This document shows, in pieces, positions 57,492 through 64,000 of a stretch of 64,000 nt of DNA. This DNA is from Deltaproteobacteria bacterium. GTDB lineage: Bacteria; Myxococcota_A; UBA9160; UBA6930. Position 1 is the first letter of the stretch, and every line of letters begins with the position of its first letter. The stretch is taken from assembly GCA_029261815.1 (NCBI GenBank), contig JAJDAQ010000161.1, positions 1 to 64,000 of the forward strand, read 5' to 3'. A program made the position numbers and the translations under genes. The notes beneath the pieces are model-generated. The model was not told the DNA's origin. It saw only the letters and a program-made list of their open reading frames with translations, and ran no database searches.

Positions 57492-59096
57492 ATGACGCCG
57501 CGCCCCAAGAAGTTCATTTTCGTGACCGGAGGGGTCCTGTCTGGGCTCGGGAAGGGTCTCTCGGCCGCCGCGATCGGTTCACTGCTCGAAGCCCGCGGGC
57601 TCCGCGTGACATTCCTGAAGCTCGACCCGTACCTGAATGTCGACCCGGGCACGATGAACCCGGTGCAGCACGGCGAGGTCTATGTCACCGACGACGGCGC
57701 CGAGACCGACCTCGACCTCGGTCACTACGAGCGGTACACGCGTTCGATTACGGGCCAGGTCAACAATGTGACAGCCGGCCGCGTCTACAACGAGGTCATC
57801 ACCAAGGAACGCCGAGGCGACTACCTTGGTGGAACCGTCCAGGTCATTCCGCACATCACCGATGAGATCAAGCGGCGAGTCCACCTCGCTTCCGAGGGCG
57901 CCGACATCCTGATCTGCGAAGTCGGCGGGACCGTCGGCGACATCGAGGCGCTGCCCTTCCTCGAGGCCGTTCGCCAGTTCCGGTCCGAAGTCGGCCGCGA
58001 CAACGTTTGTTATGTCCACCTCGCGCTCGTCCCGTACATTCCGAGCGTGGGCGAGTTGAAGACCAAGCCGCTGCAGCATTCGGTCAAGGAACTCCAGGCG
58101 CTCGGGATCGCGCCCGATGTCCTGCTCTGCCGCACCGACCGGGATATCCCGCGCTCGGTGAAGAAGAAGATTGCGCTGTTCTGCAACGTGGACGAAGCGG
58201 CCGTGATCTCGGCCCGCGACGTCGAGCACATCTACGAAGTCCCGTTGGTCTTTCACGACGAGGGGCTCGACGAGACGATTACGCGCTCCCTTGGTATCTG
58301 GACCGGCGAACCGCAGCTCGAGGAGTGGGGGCGCGTCGTTGCGGCGGTGAAGAACCCGGTCGGAACCGTGCGCATCGCCATGGTGGGCAAGTACGTCGAC
58401 CTCTCGGATAGCTACAAGAGCTTGAACGAGGCACTTCATCACGGCGGCATCGCCCACCGGACCAAGGTCGAGATCGAATATTTCGACAGCGAGAAGCTCG
58501 ACAACCCGGAAGTCCTGTCGCACTGCGACGGCATTCTGGTCCCGCACGGCTTCGGCGCGCGTGGCGTCGAGGGCAAAGTGGCGGCGGTGAAGTATGCGCG
58601 TGAGAGCCGGACGCCGTACTTCGGGATCTGTTACGGGATGCAGATGGCCGTGATCGAGTTCGCCCGGAACGTGGCCGGTCTCGACGGCGCCAACTCGACC
58701 GAGGTCGACCCCGATACGCCCCATCCCGTGATCTGCTTGATGGAGAGCCAGGAGGAGGTCGACGAGAAGGGTGGCACGATGCGCCTCGGGGCATGGCCGT
58801 GCGAAGTGCGAGAGGGCACGAAGGCCTACGCCGCGTACGGCAAGAAAGCGATCTCTGAGCGCCATCGGCACCGTCTCGAGTTCAATCCCGAATACAAGGA
58901 TCGCCTCGAGGCCGCAGGCATGACCCTGTCCGGGATGTCGCCGGATGGTCGCCTTGCCGAGATCGTCGAGCTCGCTGACCACCCGTGGTTCGTCGGCTCG
59001 CAGTATCACCCGGAGTTCAAGTCGACCCCGTTCGAGCCGCACCCGCTGTTCACCGACTTCATTGGCGCGGCCATCAAGCACGCGGCCGACGACTAG
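57492..59096 (+). CDS. pyrG: CTP synthase
   Basis: A 534-residue enzyme. The synthetase domain starts [32 protein letters not shown] and has [38 protein letters not shown]. The glutaminase domain has the nucleophile Cys in [20 protein letters not shown] and the His-Glu pair in [17 protein letters not shown]. It makes CTP from UTP and glutamine. The length is normal and all active-site motifs are present. Confidence 0.97.
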   Translation: MTPRPKKFIFVTGGVLSGLGKGLSAAAIGSLLEARGLRVTFLKLDPYLNVDPGTMNPVQHGEVYVTDDGAETDLDLGHYERYTRSITGQVNNVTAGRVYNEVITKERRGDYLGGTVQVIPHITDEIKRRVHLASEGADILICEVGGTVGDIEALPFLEAVRQFRSEVGRDNVCYVHLALVPYIPSVGELKTKPLQHSVKELQALGIAPDVLLCRTDRDIPRSVKKKIALFCNVDEAAVISARDVEHIYEVPLVFHDEGLDETITRSLGIWTGEPQLEEWGRVVAAVKNPVGTVRIAMVGKYVDLSDSYKSLNEALHHGGIAHRTKVEIEYFDSEKLDNPEVLSHCDGILVPHGFGARGVEGKVAAVKYARESRTPYFGICYGMQMAVIEFARNVAGLDGANSTEVDPDTPHPVICLMESQEEVDEKGGTMRLGAWPCEVREGTKAYAAYGKKAISERHRHRLEFNPEYKDRLEAAGMTLSGMSPDGRLAEIVELADHPWFVGSQYHPEFKSTPFEPHPLFTDFIGAAIKHAADD

Positions 59097-59118
59097 GCGG
59101 CGGACGCGTCCGAGGTGC

Positions 59119-59147
59119 TTGCGGCGCTCCTGTCGCTGACCTAAAAA
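59119..59147 (+). promoter_or_regulatory. possible promoter of tRNA-Val
   Basis: TTGCGG (59119-59124), a 17-base spacer and TAAAAA (59142-59147) form a sigma-70-like promoter. It lies 64 bases before the mature tRNA, so the precursor would have a long 5' leader. Nothing else in the gap between pyrG and the tRNA looks better. Confidence 0.4.
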
Positions 59148-59210
59148 TCCTGATCCCACCGGGAGTTGCCGCATTTCGGCCACCTCCCTGGGTCGGCCCG
59201 GCCGATTCGT

Positions 59211-59287
59211 GGGGCGTTAGCTCAGTTGGCTAGAGCGCCGTGTTCACACCGCGGAGGTCGGAGGTTCGAATCCTCCACGCCCCACCA
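59211..59287 (+). tRNA. tRNA-Val (CAC)
   Basis: A complete 77-base cloverleaf. The acceptor GGGGCGT pairs with ACGCCCC, the discriminator is A, and CCA is encoded. The anticodon stem CCGTG/CGCGG encloses the loop TTCACAC with anticodon CAC at 59245-59247. The T arm has GGTTCGAATCC. Confidence 0.96.
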
Positions 59288-59450
59288 GCCGAACCGTCGG
59301 AACTGGCTTCAATTTCGAACTCGGGTCCTGGCCCACCTGGGACGTGATGGTTCCCGCGGGGCCGGCGGATGGCGATGCCATGGGGCGGCGCGCGCGAGTG
59401 CACGCGGCCTCCCTCCCGTACCATGCGCGGGCTTCGACGAGGAGGAATGC

Positions 59451-60278
59451 ATGCAGGAGTTCGAGGGCCGCGTCGCAGTCGTGACCGGGGCTGCCAGCGG
59501 GATTGGTCTCGCGGTGGCGTCCCGACTGGCGCAGGAGGGCATGCGCGTCGTGCTCGCGGACATCGAACGGGGTCCCCTCGCCGACGCGGTCGCGAAACTC
59601 GAAGGAGCGGGGCACGAAGTGCTCGGAGTTCCGACCGACGTCAGCAAATGGGAAGACCTGCAGCGGCTGGCCGACCGGACGGTCAGCACGTTCGGTCAGG
59701 TCAACGTCGTGCATAACAATGCGGGCGTCGTGCGCGCGGGCCGCCTGGAAGAACTCACCCTGGCCGATTGGGAGTGGGTGATCGGCGTCGACCTCTGGAG
59801 CGTGATCTATGGCGTCAAGACGTTCCTGCCGCTGATCCGGAAAGCCGGAGAGGGCCACATCGTCAATACGGCGTCCAGCGCGGGTCTCCAGGCGTCGTCG
59901 GAGATCGGGCCCTACAACGTGGCCAAGTTCGGGGTCGTGGCGCTTACCGAGACGCTGCAGTTGGAGTTGGCGGCGGACCAGAGCGCGATTGGCGCCTCGG
60001 TTCTCTGCCCCGGCGCAATCGACACGCAGATCACCGAGAGCGAGCGTAATCGGCCCGAGCCGGCCGCGGAGACCGAGACCAACCGACGCTTCTCCAAGAT
60101 GGCCGGCCAGGTCGTCGGCCAGGGGCACAGCCCGGAAAGCGTCGCTGAGTTGGTGCTGGCCGGGATCCGCGATCAGTCGTTCTGGATTCTCACGCACCCG
60201 GAGTGGATCGATGTCCTCCGGCGGCGGGTCGAGGGCATGAAGGACGGCCGTCGTCTCGTGACGGGCTTCGGTGGCTGA
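59451..60278 (+). CDS. short-chain dehydrogenase/reductase (SDR)
   Basis: A 275-residue classical SDR. The glycine motif is TGAASGIG (about 12-19), the acidic residue in VLADIE suggests NAD preference, HNNAGVV is near 85, and the catalytic Ser and YNVAK follow. The substrate is unknown. A GAGGAGG site lies seven bases before the ATG at 59451; the frame is open upstream but crosses the tRNA. Its stop overlaps the GTG of the next SDR by eight bases, so the three genes through 62189 appear to form one operon. Confidence 0.9.
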   Translation: MQEFEGRVAVVTGAASGIGLAVASRLAQEGMRVVLADIERGPLADAVAKLEGAGHEVLGVPTDVSKWEDLQRLADRTVSTFGQVNVVHNNAGVVRAGRLEELTLADWEWVIGVDLWSVIYGVKTFLPLIRKAGEGHIVNTASSAGLQASSEIGPYNVAKFGVVALTETLQLELAADQSAIGASVLCPGAIDTQITESERNRPEPAAETETNRRFSKMAGQVVGQGHSPESVAELVLAGIRDQSFWILTHPEWIDVLRRRVEGMKDGRRLVTGFGG

Positions 60279-61038
60279 AGCAACCGCGCGCCCGGTCGCG
60301 ATCGTCACCGGTGCGGCGCAGGGACTTGGCCGCTCGCTCGCCGACGGTCTGGGAGCGGCGGGATACGAGATCGTCGTCTGCGACGTGAACCCGGTCGTTG
60401 AGGAGCAGCACGGTCTCGCGTTTCTTGCGGATGTCGCAAAGCCCGCCGATGTGCGGCGCGTGGTCGACGGGGCGATGGCGCAATACGGACGGATCGACGT
60501 GCTGGTGAACAATGCCGGCGTCGCCCGCCCCACGCGTGCGGGGCAGGACTGGGAGACAGGCCTGCGTGACTACGAAGAGGTGATGGCCCCGAATCTGCGC
60601 GGCGCCTTCCTGTTCGGCCGCGCGGTGGCGCCGATCATGATCGCCCAGGAGATCGGCCACATCGTCAACATCTCGACCGACCACGTGTACCCCGTCCCGG
60701 GCGAGCGCGTCTGGGGCCATGGCGGGATGGATGTGTACAACGCGTCGAAGTGGGCCCTGAACGGGCTGACCCTCGATTGGGCGACGACGCTGCGCCGGCA
60801 CGGTGTGCGCGTAAACGGTCTTTGTCTTGGAGCGACGGACACGCCGATGCTGCGCGAATTCGCAGGCGGGGTCGATGCCGATGTCATCGCCTCCTGGATG
60901 AAGCCCGCGGAGATCTGTGCGCTGCTGATCGAGCTACTCGAAGAGGGGCCCAGTGGCCGAACCGGCCACAACGTGGGCTGCTGGGTCGGGCGGCCTCTGT
61001 CTCTCGACGACAGCATCGAGGTCGGGCACCGAAGGTAG
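60271..61038 (+). CDS. short-chain dehydrogenase/reductase (SDR)
   Basis: A 255-residue classical SDR with TGAAQGLG, LVNNAGVA, a Ser in NISTDHVYPV and YNASK as the active-site motif. The Asp in VVCDVN at the end of the second strand suggests NAD. It shares little with the SDR before it outside these motifs, so the two probably act on different substrates. It starts with GTG overlapping the previous gene and is followed 77 bases later by the dihydrodipicolinate-reductase-like gene. Confidence 0.9.
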   Translation: MAEATARPVAIVTGAAQGLGRSLADGLGAAGYEIVVCDVNPVVEEQHGLAFLADVAKPADVRRVVDGAMAQYGRIDVLVNNAGVARPTRAGQDWETGLRDYEEVMAPNLRGAFLFGRAVAPIMIAQEIGHIVNISTDHVYPVPGERVWGHGGMDVYNASKWALNGLTLDWATTLRRHGVRVNGLCLGATDTPMLREFAGGVDADVIASWMKPAEICALLIELLEEGPSGRTGHNVGCWVGRPLSLDDSIEVGHRR

Positions 61039-61115
61039 GTCGAGGGCCGAATCGCAACTCCGCGTACACTGAAGCCGATGTCCAGCGCGAAATCGCACTG
61101 CAGCGGGGGCCCGCA

Positions 61116-62189
61116 ATGACTTTCCGTGTTCTTCAATGGTCGACCGGAAACGTTGGGCGAGCGAGTCTGCGGGCGATCCTCGCGCACCCCGAGATCGAGC
61201 TGGCCGGCGTCTTCGCGCATGCGCCGGAGAAGGACGGAACGGACGTCGGTTCACTGCTGGGGCGAGATGAGATTGGTGTCGTCGTCACGAACGATCTGGA
61301 CGCCGCCCTCTCGCTCGACGTCGATTGCGTCCTGCACATGCCATTGCCTTCCCAACGATACGGGGACGACCCGGGCCGCGATCTGGACGATCTTTGCCGG
61401 ATACTCCGAGCGGGCCGGAATGTCATTACCACCGTCGGATACGTCTATCCGCGCGCTTATGGCGACGACGTGGTCGCGCGACTCGAGGAGGCCTGCGCCG
61501 TGGGAGGCGCGTCGGTGCACGGGACCGGGATGAACCCGGGTTGGCTCGGTGAATTGCTGCCACTCGTGATGACCGGGCTCTCGGAGCGCATCGATCGGAT
61601 CTCGGTGCTCGAATCGACGGAGTTCTCGTTCTACCCCTCGCGCGACGTGATCTTCGAGATGATGGGCCTTGGAAGCACGCCGGAACGCTTCGAGACGAGT
61701 TCAGAACGTTATGTCGGTTGGCTCTCGGGACTGTTCCGCGAGAGCCTCCTGATGATGGCGGATGGTCTCGCGTTGAACCTCGAGGAAGAAACCCGCTCGG
61801 TCGAACTGGTCCTGGCGGATGAGTCCTTCGAAATCGCCGCGGGACGTATCGAGGTGGGCACGATCGCGGCGCAACGCTTCCGCTGGACGGGGAACGTGGG
61901 CGGTGAGGAACGGATCGTGCTGGAGGCTGTCTATCGAGCGGGCGCCGAGGTCGCCCCCGAGTGGACGGCGCCGGGCTGCAAGGTCCAGATCGAGGGCAGG
62001 CCGCGCATGGCCATGGACCTCGGGGAGGGCTGGATCTCGAATGGACTGGCTGCAACCGCCATGCACGCGGTCCATGCCGTCCCTCACGTGTGCCGCGCGG
62101 AGCCGGGCATTCGGACCTTCCTCGACCTGCCGCTCATCGTGGGACGCCATGCCTTCAAGGGCGCCCGGCCCGTCGCCGCGCCCGGATGA
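61116..62189 (+). CDS. dihydrodipicolinate reductase-like NAD(P)-binding protein
   Basis: A 357-residue protein. The Rossmann start is VLQWSTGNVGRASLRAIL, followed by ELAGVFAH and VDCVLHMPLP, as in the 2,4-diaminopentanoate dehydrogenase/DHDP-reductase-like group common in mycobacteria and in deltaproteobacteria. GTGMNPGWLGELLPLVMTG is the second landmark. It is not expected to be DapB. The ATG at 61116 was used; the open frame upstream overlaps the SDR and is not coding. It probably belongs with the two SDR genes. The last 35 bases overlap the 3' end of the convergent PEP-CTERM gene. Confidence 0.82.
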   Translation: MTFRVLQWSTGNVGRASLRAILAHPEIELAGVFAHAPEKDGTDVGSLLGRDEIGVVVTNDLDAALSLDVDCVLHMPLPSQRYGDDPGRDLDDLCRILRAGRNVITTVGYVYPRAYGDDVVARLEEACAVGGASVHGTGMNPGWLGELLPLVMTGLSERIDRISVLESTEFSFYPSRDVIFEMMGLGSTPERFETSSERYVGWLSGLFRESLLMMADGLALNLEEETRSVELVLADESFEIAAGRIEVGTIAAQRFRWTGNVGGEERIVLEAVYRAGAEVAPEWTAPGCKVQIEGRPRMAMDLGEGWISNGLAATAMHAVHAVPHVCRAEPGIRTFLDLPLIVGRHAFKGARPVAAPG

Positions 62190-62928
62190 CCGGCGGTGCT
62201 CCCCGGCCGTCGGCGCGGCGGCGAGCAGCTCGACGCCTTCGCGGCGGCCGGCCGGCGACGACAAGTCCCAACAGTCCGATCGTGAGTAGGCTCAAGCTCG
62301 ACGGCTCGGGCAGGGAGACGACGCCGAAGGTCTGCTGCAGGATCTGCAGGCTGACGACATCGCCGGGAGCCAACGCCAGCAGCTGTGCCCCGGTCGTGAC
62401 GGTGGCCGACGTCGTTGCCGGGACGGCGACGTTGTCCGCCAGCTGTCCGGAACCGAAGCTCGTGAACAGTGTCCCCAGCCCCGCACCGTTCGACAGCGTG
62501 GAGCCCACGGTCCCGATGGCCGCGGTCCCGAACGCGATGCCGGTGACCAGCATCGCGGCGTGATCGAGGGCATAACCGGCGGCCGCGCTGACCTGGTACT
62601 GGAGATTGAGGCCGCCCGTAGCGCCGTCGAAGACGGCCAGTGGACCTGACACCTGGAAACCGTTCGGCAACGGCGTCACGGAGTAGAGTGCGAGATCGGC
62701 GGGGACCGTGCCCGAAAGCGAGATGCTCCCGGCGTCGAATTGGTAGGTCGTCAGGCCATCGCTCGACTGGAAGCTCGCTCCGGCGTCGAGATCGGCCAGG
62801 GTCAAAGCGAGTCCGCTCGCCGGGAGTGCGAGCAGGAGGGCGGCAAGACCCGCGGCGGGCGCGAACCGCGGGAGCCGGCGCCCCGGTCGCCTCGAAGCCG
62901 TCGAGGGAAACGTGAAGGGAAGTTGCAC
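62155..62928 (-). CDS. PEP-CTERM exported protein with unusual C-terminal extension (second)
   Basis: A 257-residue protein. The signal sequence is a basic n-region (SRRPGRRLPR) and an Ala/Leu-rich core ending near residue 40. The mature part is Ser/Thr/Gly-rich. The sorting signal is LPEPSSLSLLTIGLLGLVVAG followed by RPPRRRR. Normally the protein ends within a few residues of the Arg cluster; here about 28 more Arg/Ala/Pro-rich residues follow and overlap the 3' end of the convergent gene. This may reflect a lost stop or a frameshift. The GTG at 62928 is the likely start (GAGGAG upstream); ATG at 62967 is an alternative. Confidence 0.75.
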   Translation of the reverse strand: MQLPFTFPSTASRRPGRRLPRFAPAAGLAALLLALPASGLALTLADLDAGASFQSSDGLTTYQFDAGSISLSGTVPADLALYSVTPLPNGFQVSGPLAVFDGATGGLNLQYQVSAAAGYALDHAAMLVTGIAFGTAAIGTVGSTLSNGAGLGTLFTSFGSGQLADNVAVPATTSATVTTGAQLLALAPGDVVSLQILQQTFGVVSLPEPSSLSLLTIGLLGLVVAGRPPRRRRAARRRADGRGAPPVIRARRRAGRP

Positions 62929-63181
62929 GGATTGAAGTCTCCTCGGTCGCAGGTGCCCGTCCGACAACGCGCGCCGATGAGTCCATTCATCGGTGGCTCA
63001 CTTCTCAGCTCTGTGACCCAGGTCGGTCGAATCCTGTGATTCATGACCCGGTGGCCCGGGCGCTACGGCCGGTCTTCCTGACGCTTGCCACGCGGCTTCC
63101 GTCGTCGCCGACCGGTTGCCGGCCGCGAACCCACTGGCGTCGCGATTCTGGCCGCAGGCGCTAGGATCCGCAGCTCACTGG

Positions 63182-63258
63182 GGCCCCGTAGCTCAGCTGG
63201 ATAGAGCGCCAGCCTCCGAAGCTGGAAGTCGCAGGTTCGAATCTTGCCGGGGTCACCA
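63182..63258 (+). tRNA. tRNA-Arg (CCG)
   Basis: A complete 77-base cloverleaf. The acceptor GGCCCCG pairs with CGGGGTC (one G-U), the discriminator is A, and CCA is encoded. The anticodon stem CCAGC/GCTGG encloses the loop CTCCGAA, with anticodon CCG at 63216-63218. A TAGGAT -10-like element lies at 63162-63167. The 253-base gap before the tRNA holds no gene that I can support. Confidence 0.96.
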
Positions 63259-63278
63259 GCGCCGCTTCTGCTCTGCGC

Positions 63279-63740
63279 CTAGGAAGCGGGCGTGCTGCCG
63301 GCGAGCGAGAGGATTTCGTCGCGGACCGCGGCGGAGCCGATCTCGCGCTCGCGCATCGTGATCAAGCGACCGGCGGCGCGCGGGTGGTCCTGGCGGAGGG
63401 CTTCGATTTCGCGCGCGAATGAAGACGCGTACGTGAATTCGTCCACCGGCATCAAGATCGGAACACGTTGCGCCAGCAGCTTGTCACCGAGGCGAGACAA
63501 GACGCCGAAGCCGTTCACCCATGAATCGTCGTCAGCCTTGTGCTTGTGGTAGGGCATGAGCACGAGGTCGAACGAACGGCCGTCTTCGAGCATGGACGCG
63601 GCCTGGTCATCCGGGGTACCGACCGGGATCTCGTCGCCCAGGGCGAAGCCCATCTCTTCAAGAAACGTGAAGACGCGGCGCCGGATGGCGGCCGGGTAGG
63701 GCCGGACGACGATGAAGGTGCGGTCGGGCGGCGATTCCAT
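63279..63740 (-). CDS. unrecognised small protein with receiver-like pattern
   Basis: A 153-residue protein I do not recognise. The strand-helix pattern (TFIVVRPYP; ALGDEIPVG; FDLVLMPYHKH; RVPILMPVDEF; AAGRLITMRE) resembles a response-regulator receiver fold. The usual phospho-acceptor Asp after the third strand is replaced by Pro (LVLMP), so if it is a receiver it is probably not phosphorylated. It starts 53 bases after the stop of the PilZ-domain gene on the same strand, suggesting a shared operon and perhaps a link to c-di-GMP signalling. Confidence 0.6.
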   Translation of the reverse strand: MESPPDRTFIVVRPYPAAIRRRVFTFLEEMGFALGDEIPVGTPDDQAASMLEDGRSFDLVLMPYHKHKADDDSWVNGFGVLSRLGDKLLAQRVPILMPVDEFTYASSFAREIEALRQDHPRAAGRLITMREREIGSAAVRDEILSLAGSTPAS

Positions 63741-63793
63741 GAGAGACCAATCGGGTGAGCTGGCACGACGCTTGAGCGCGCCGCGAGTGGGCG

Positions 63794-64000
63794 TCAGTCG
63801 AGTGGTTCCACCACCGCGGCGAAGTCGTCGACGAGGCTTCGCAGTTCCGATGGCAAGTCGCCGAACGACAGCGCGAAGCCGGCTTCAACGTGGCGGGCCA
63901 CCGTGCCGGTCAGTTCGAAGGGCCGACTGGGGTCCACGAACAGATAGAGACGCACCTTCGTTCCCTCGGGCGGGCAGATCGGCGAGTCCAGGATCCGCGC
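63794..64000 (-). CDS. PilZ-like domain protein, C-terminal fragment (cut by window edge)
   Basis: The last 68 codons of a gene that begins beyond the right edge. The reading frame gives KVRLYLFVDPSRPFELTGTV, then ARHVEAGFALSFGDLPSELRSLVDDF and a short tail before TGA. The G-T-V-x-R ... G-F-A-L-S-F-G-D-L-P ... L-x-x-F pattern matches the end of PilZ domains, which bind c-di-GMP. The RxxxR and DxSxxG motifs needed to judge binding mostly lie outside the window or are not clear. It is upstream of the small unrecognised gene. Confidence 0.6.
   Translation of the reverse strand, partial: ARILDSPICPPEGTKVRLYLFVDPSRPFELTGTVARHVEAGFALSFGDLPSELRSLVDDFAAVVEPLD

Overview
The window is high-GC bacterial chromosome without insertion sequences, phage genes or CRISPR arrays. 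Gene order points to a deltaproteobacterial or myxobacterial relative. The runs nadK-recN ... secA-argJ, rpsB-tsf-pyrH-frr-uppS-ispC-rseP-tsaB, and ilvC-psd-pssA-leuA-leuB-(asd-like)-truA-rplM-rpsI-argC-pyrG resemble the order in that group. Two PEP-CTERM proteins, two DUF1800/DUF1501 pairs, two DUF3604 proteins and many lipid- or xenobiotic-type oxidoreductases suggest a free-living aerobic heterotroph. The exact lineage cannot be settled from this window; this placement is inference.

Region 1 (1-31.3 kb) is accessory-rich, with short operons on both strands. It holds a flavin-dependent acyl-CoA dehydrogenase-like enzyme divergent from a partial HxlR-type regulator, a lipoprotein, an amidohydrolase, an anchored alpha/beta hydrolase, a DUF3604 lipoprotein coupled to an alkylsulfatase-like metallo-hydrolase, and the first DUF1800-DUF1501 pair. 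It then holds a membrane-anchored deiodinase-like selenoprotein, a wax ester synthase/DGAT, a BCCT transporter, an MBL-DegT-SDR operon, a cytochrome c with a Tat-exported lactone oxidase, a GGDEF protein, a second DUF3604 gene coupled to an SCP2 protein, a PEP-CTERM protein, tRNA-Asp, the second DUF1800-DUF1501 pair and rarA.

Region 2 (31.4-59.1 kb) is a long, almost entirely plus-strand housekeeping block. It covers NAD kinase, RecN, an FHA protein with an M23 peptidase, SecA, ArgJ, ribosomal proteins S2, L13 and S9, EF-Ts, UMP kinase, ribosome recycling factor, isoprenoid and envelope functions (UppS, IspC, RseP), TsaB, branched-chain amino acid synthesis (IlvC, LeuA, LeuB), phospholipid synthesis (Psd, PssA), TruA, ArgC, a Nudix hydrolase and CTP synthase. 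Many genes overlap by 4-8 bases, so translational coupling is likely.

Region 3 (59.2-64 kb) has tRNA-Val, two short-chain dehydrogenases followed by a dihydrodipicolinate-reductase-like enzyme, a second PEP-CTERM protein, tRNA-Arg, an unrecognised small protein and a partial PilZ-domain gene cut by the window edge.

The most notable item is at 11714-12784 on the minus strand. A UGA at 12148-12146 sits in the deiodinase active-site context F-G-S-Y-T-(UGA)-P-P-F. The reading frame continues through a full deiodinase-like domain, and a SECIS-like hairpin lies at the expected distance downstream. Ordinary gene calling would split this gene in two.
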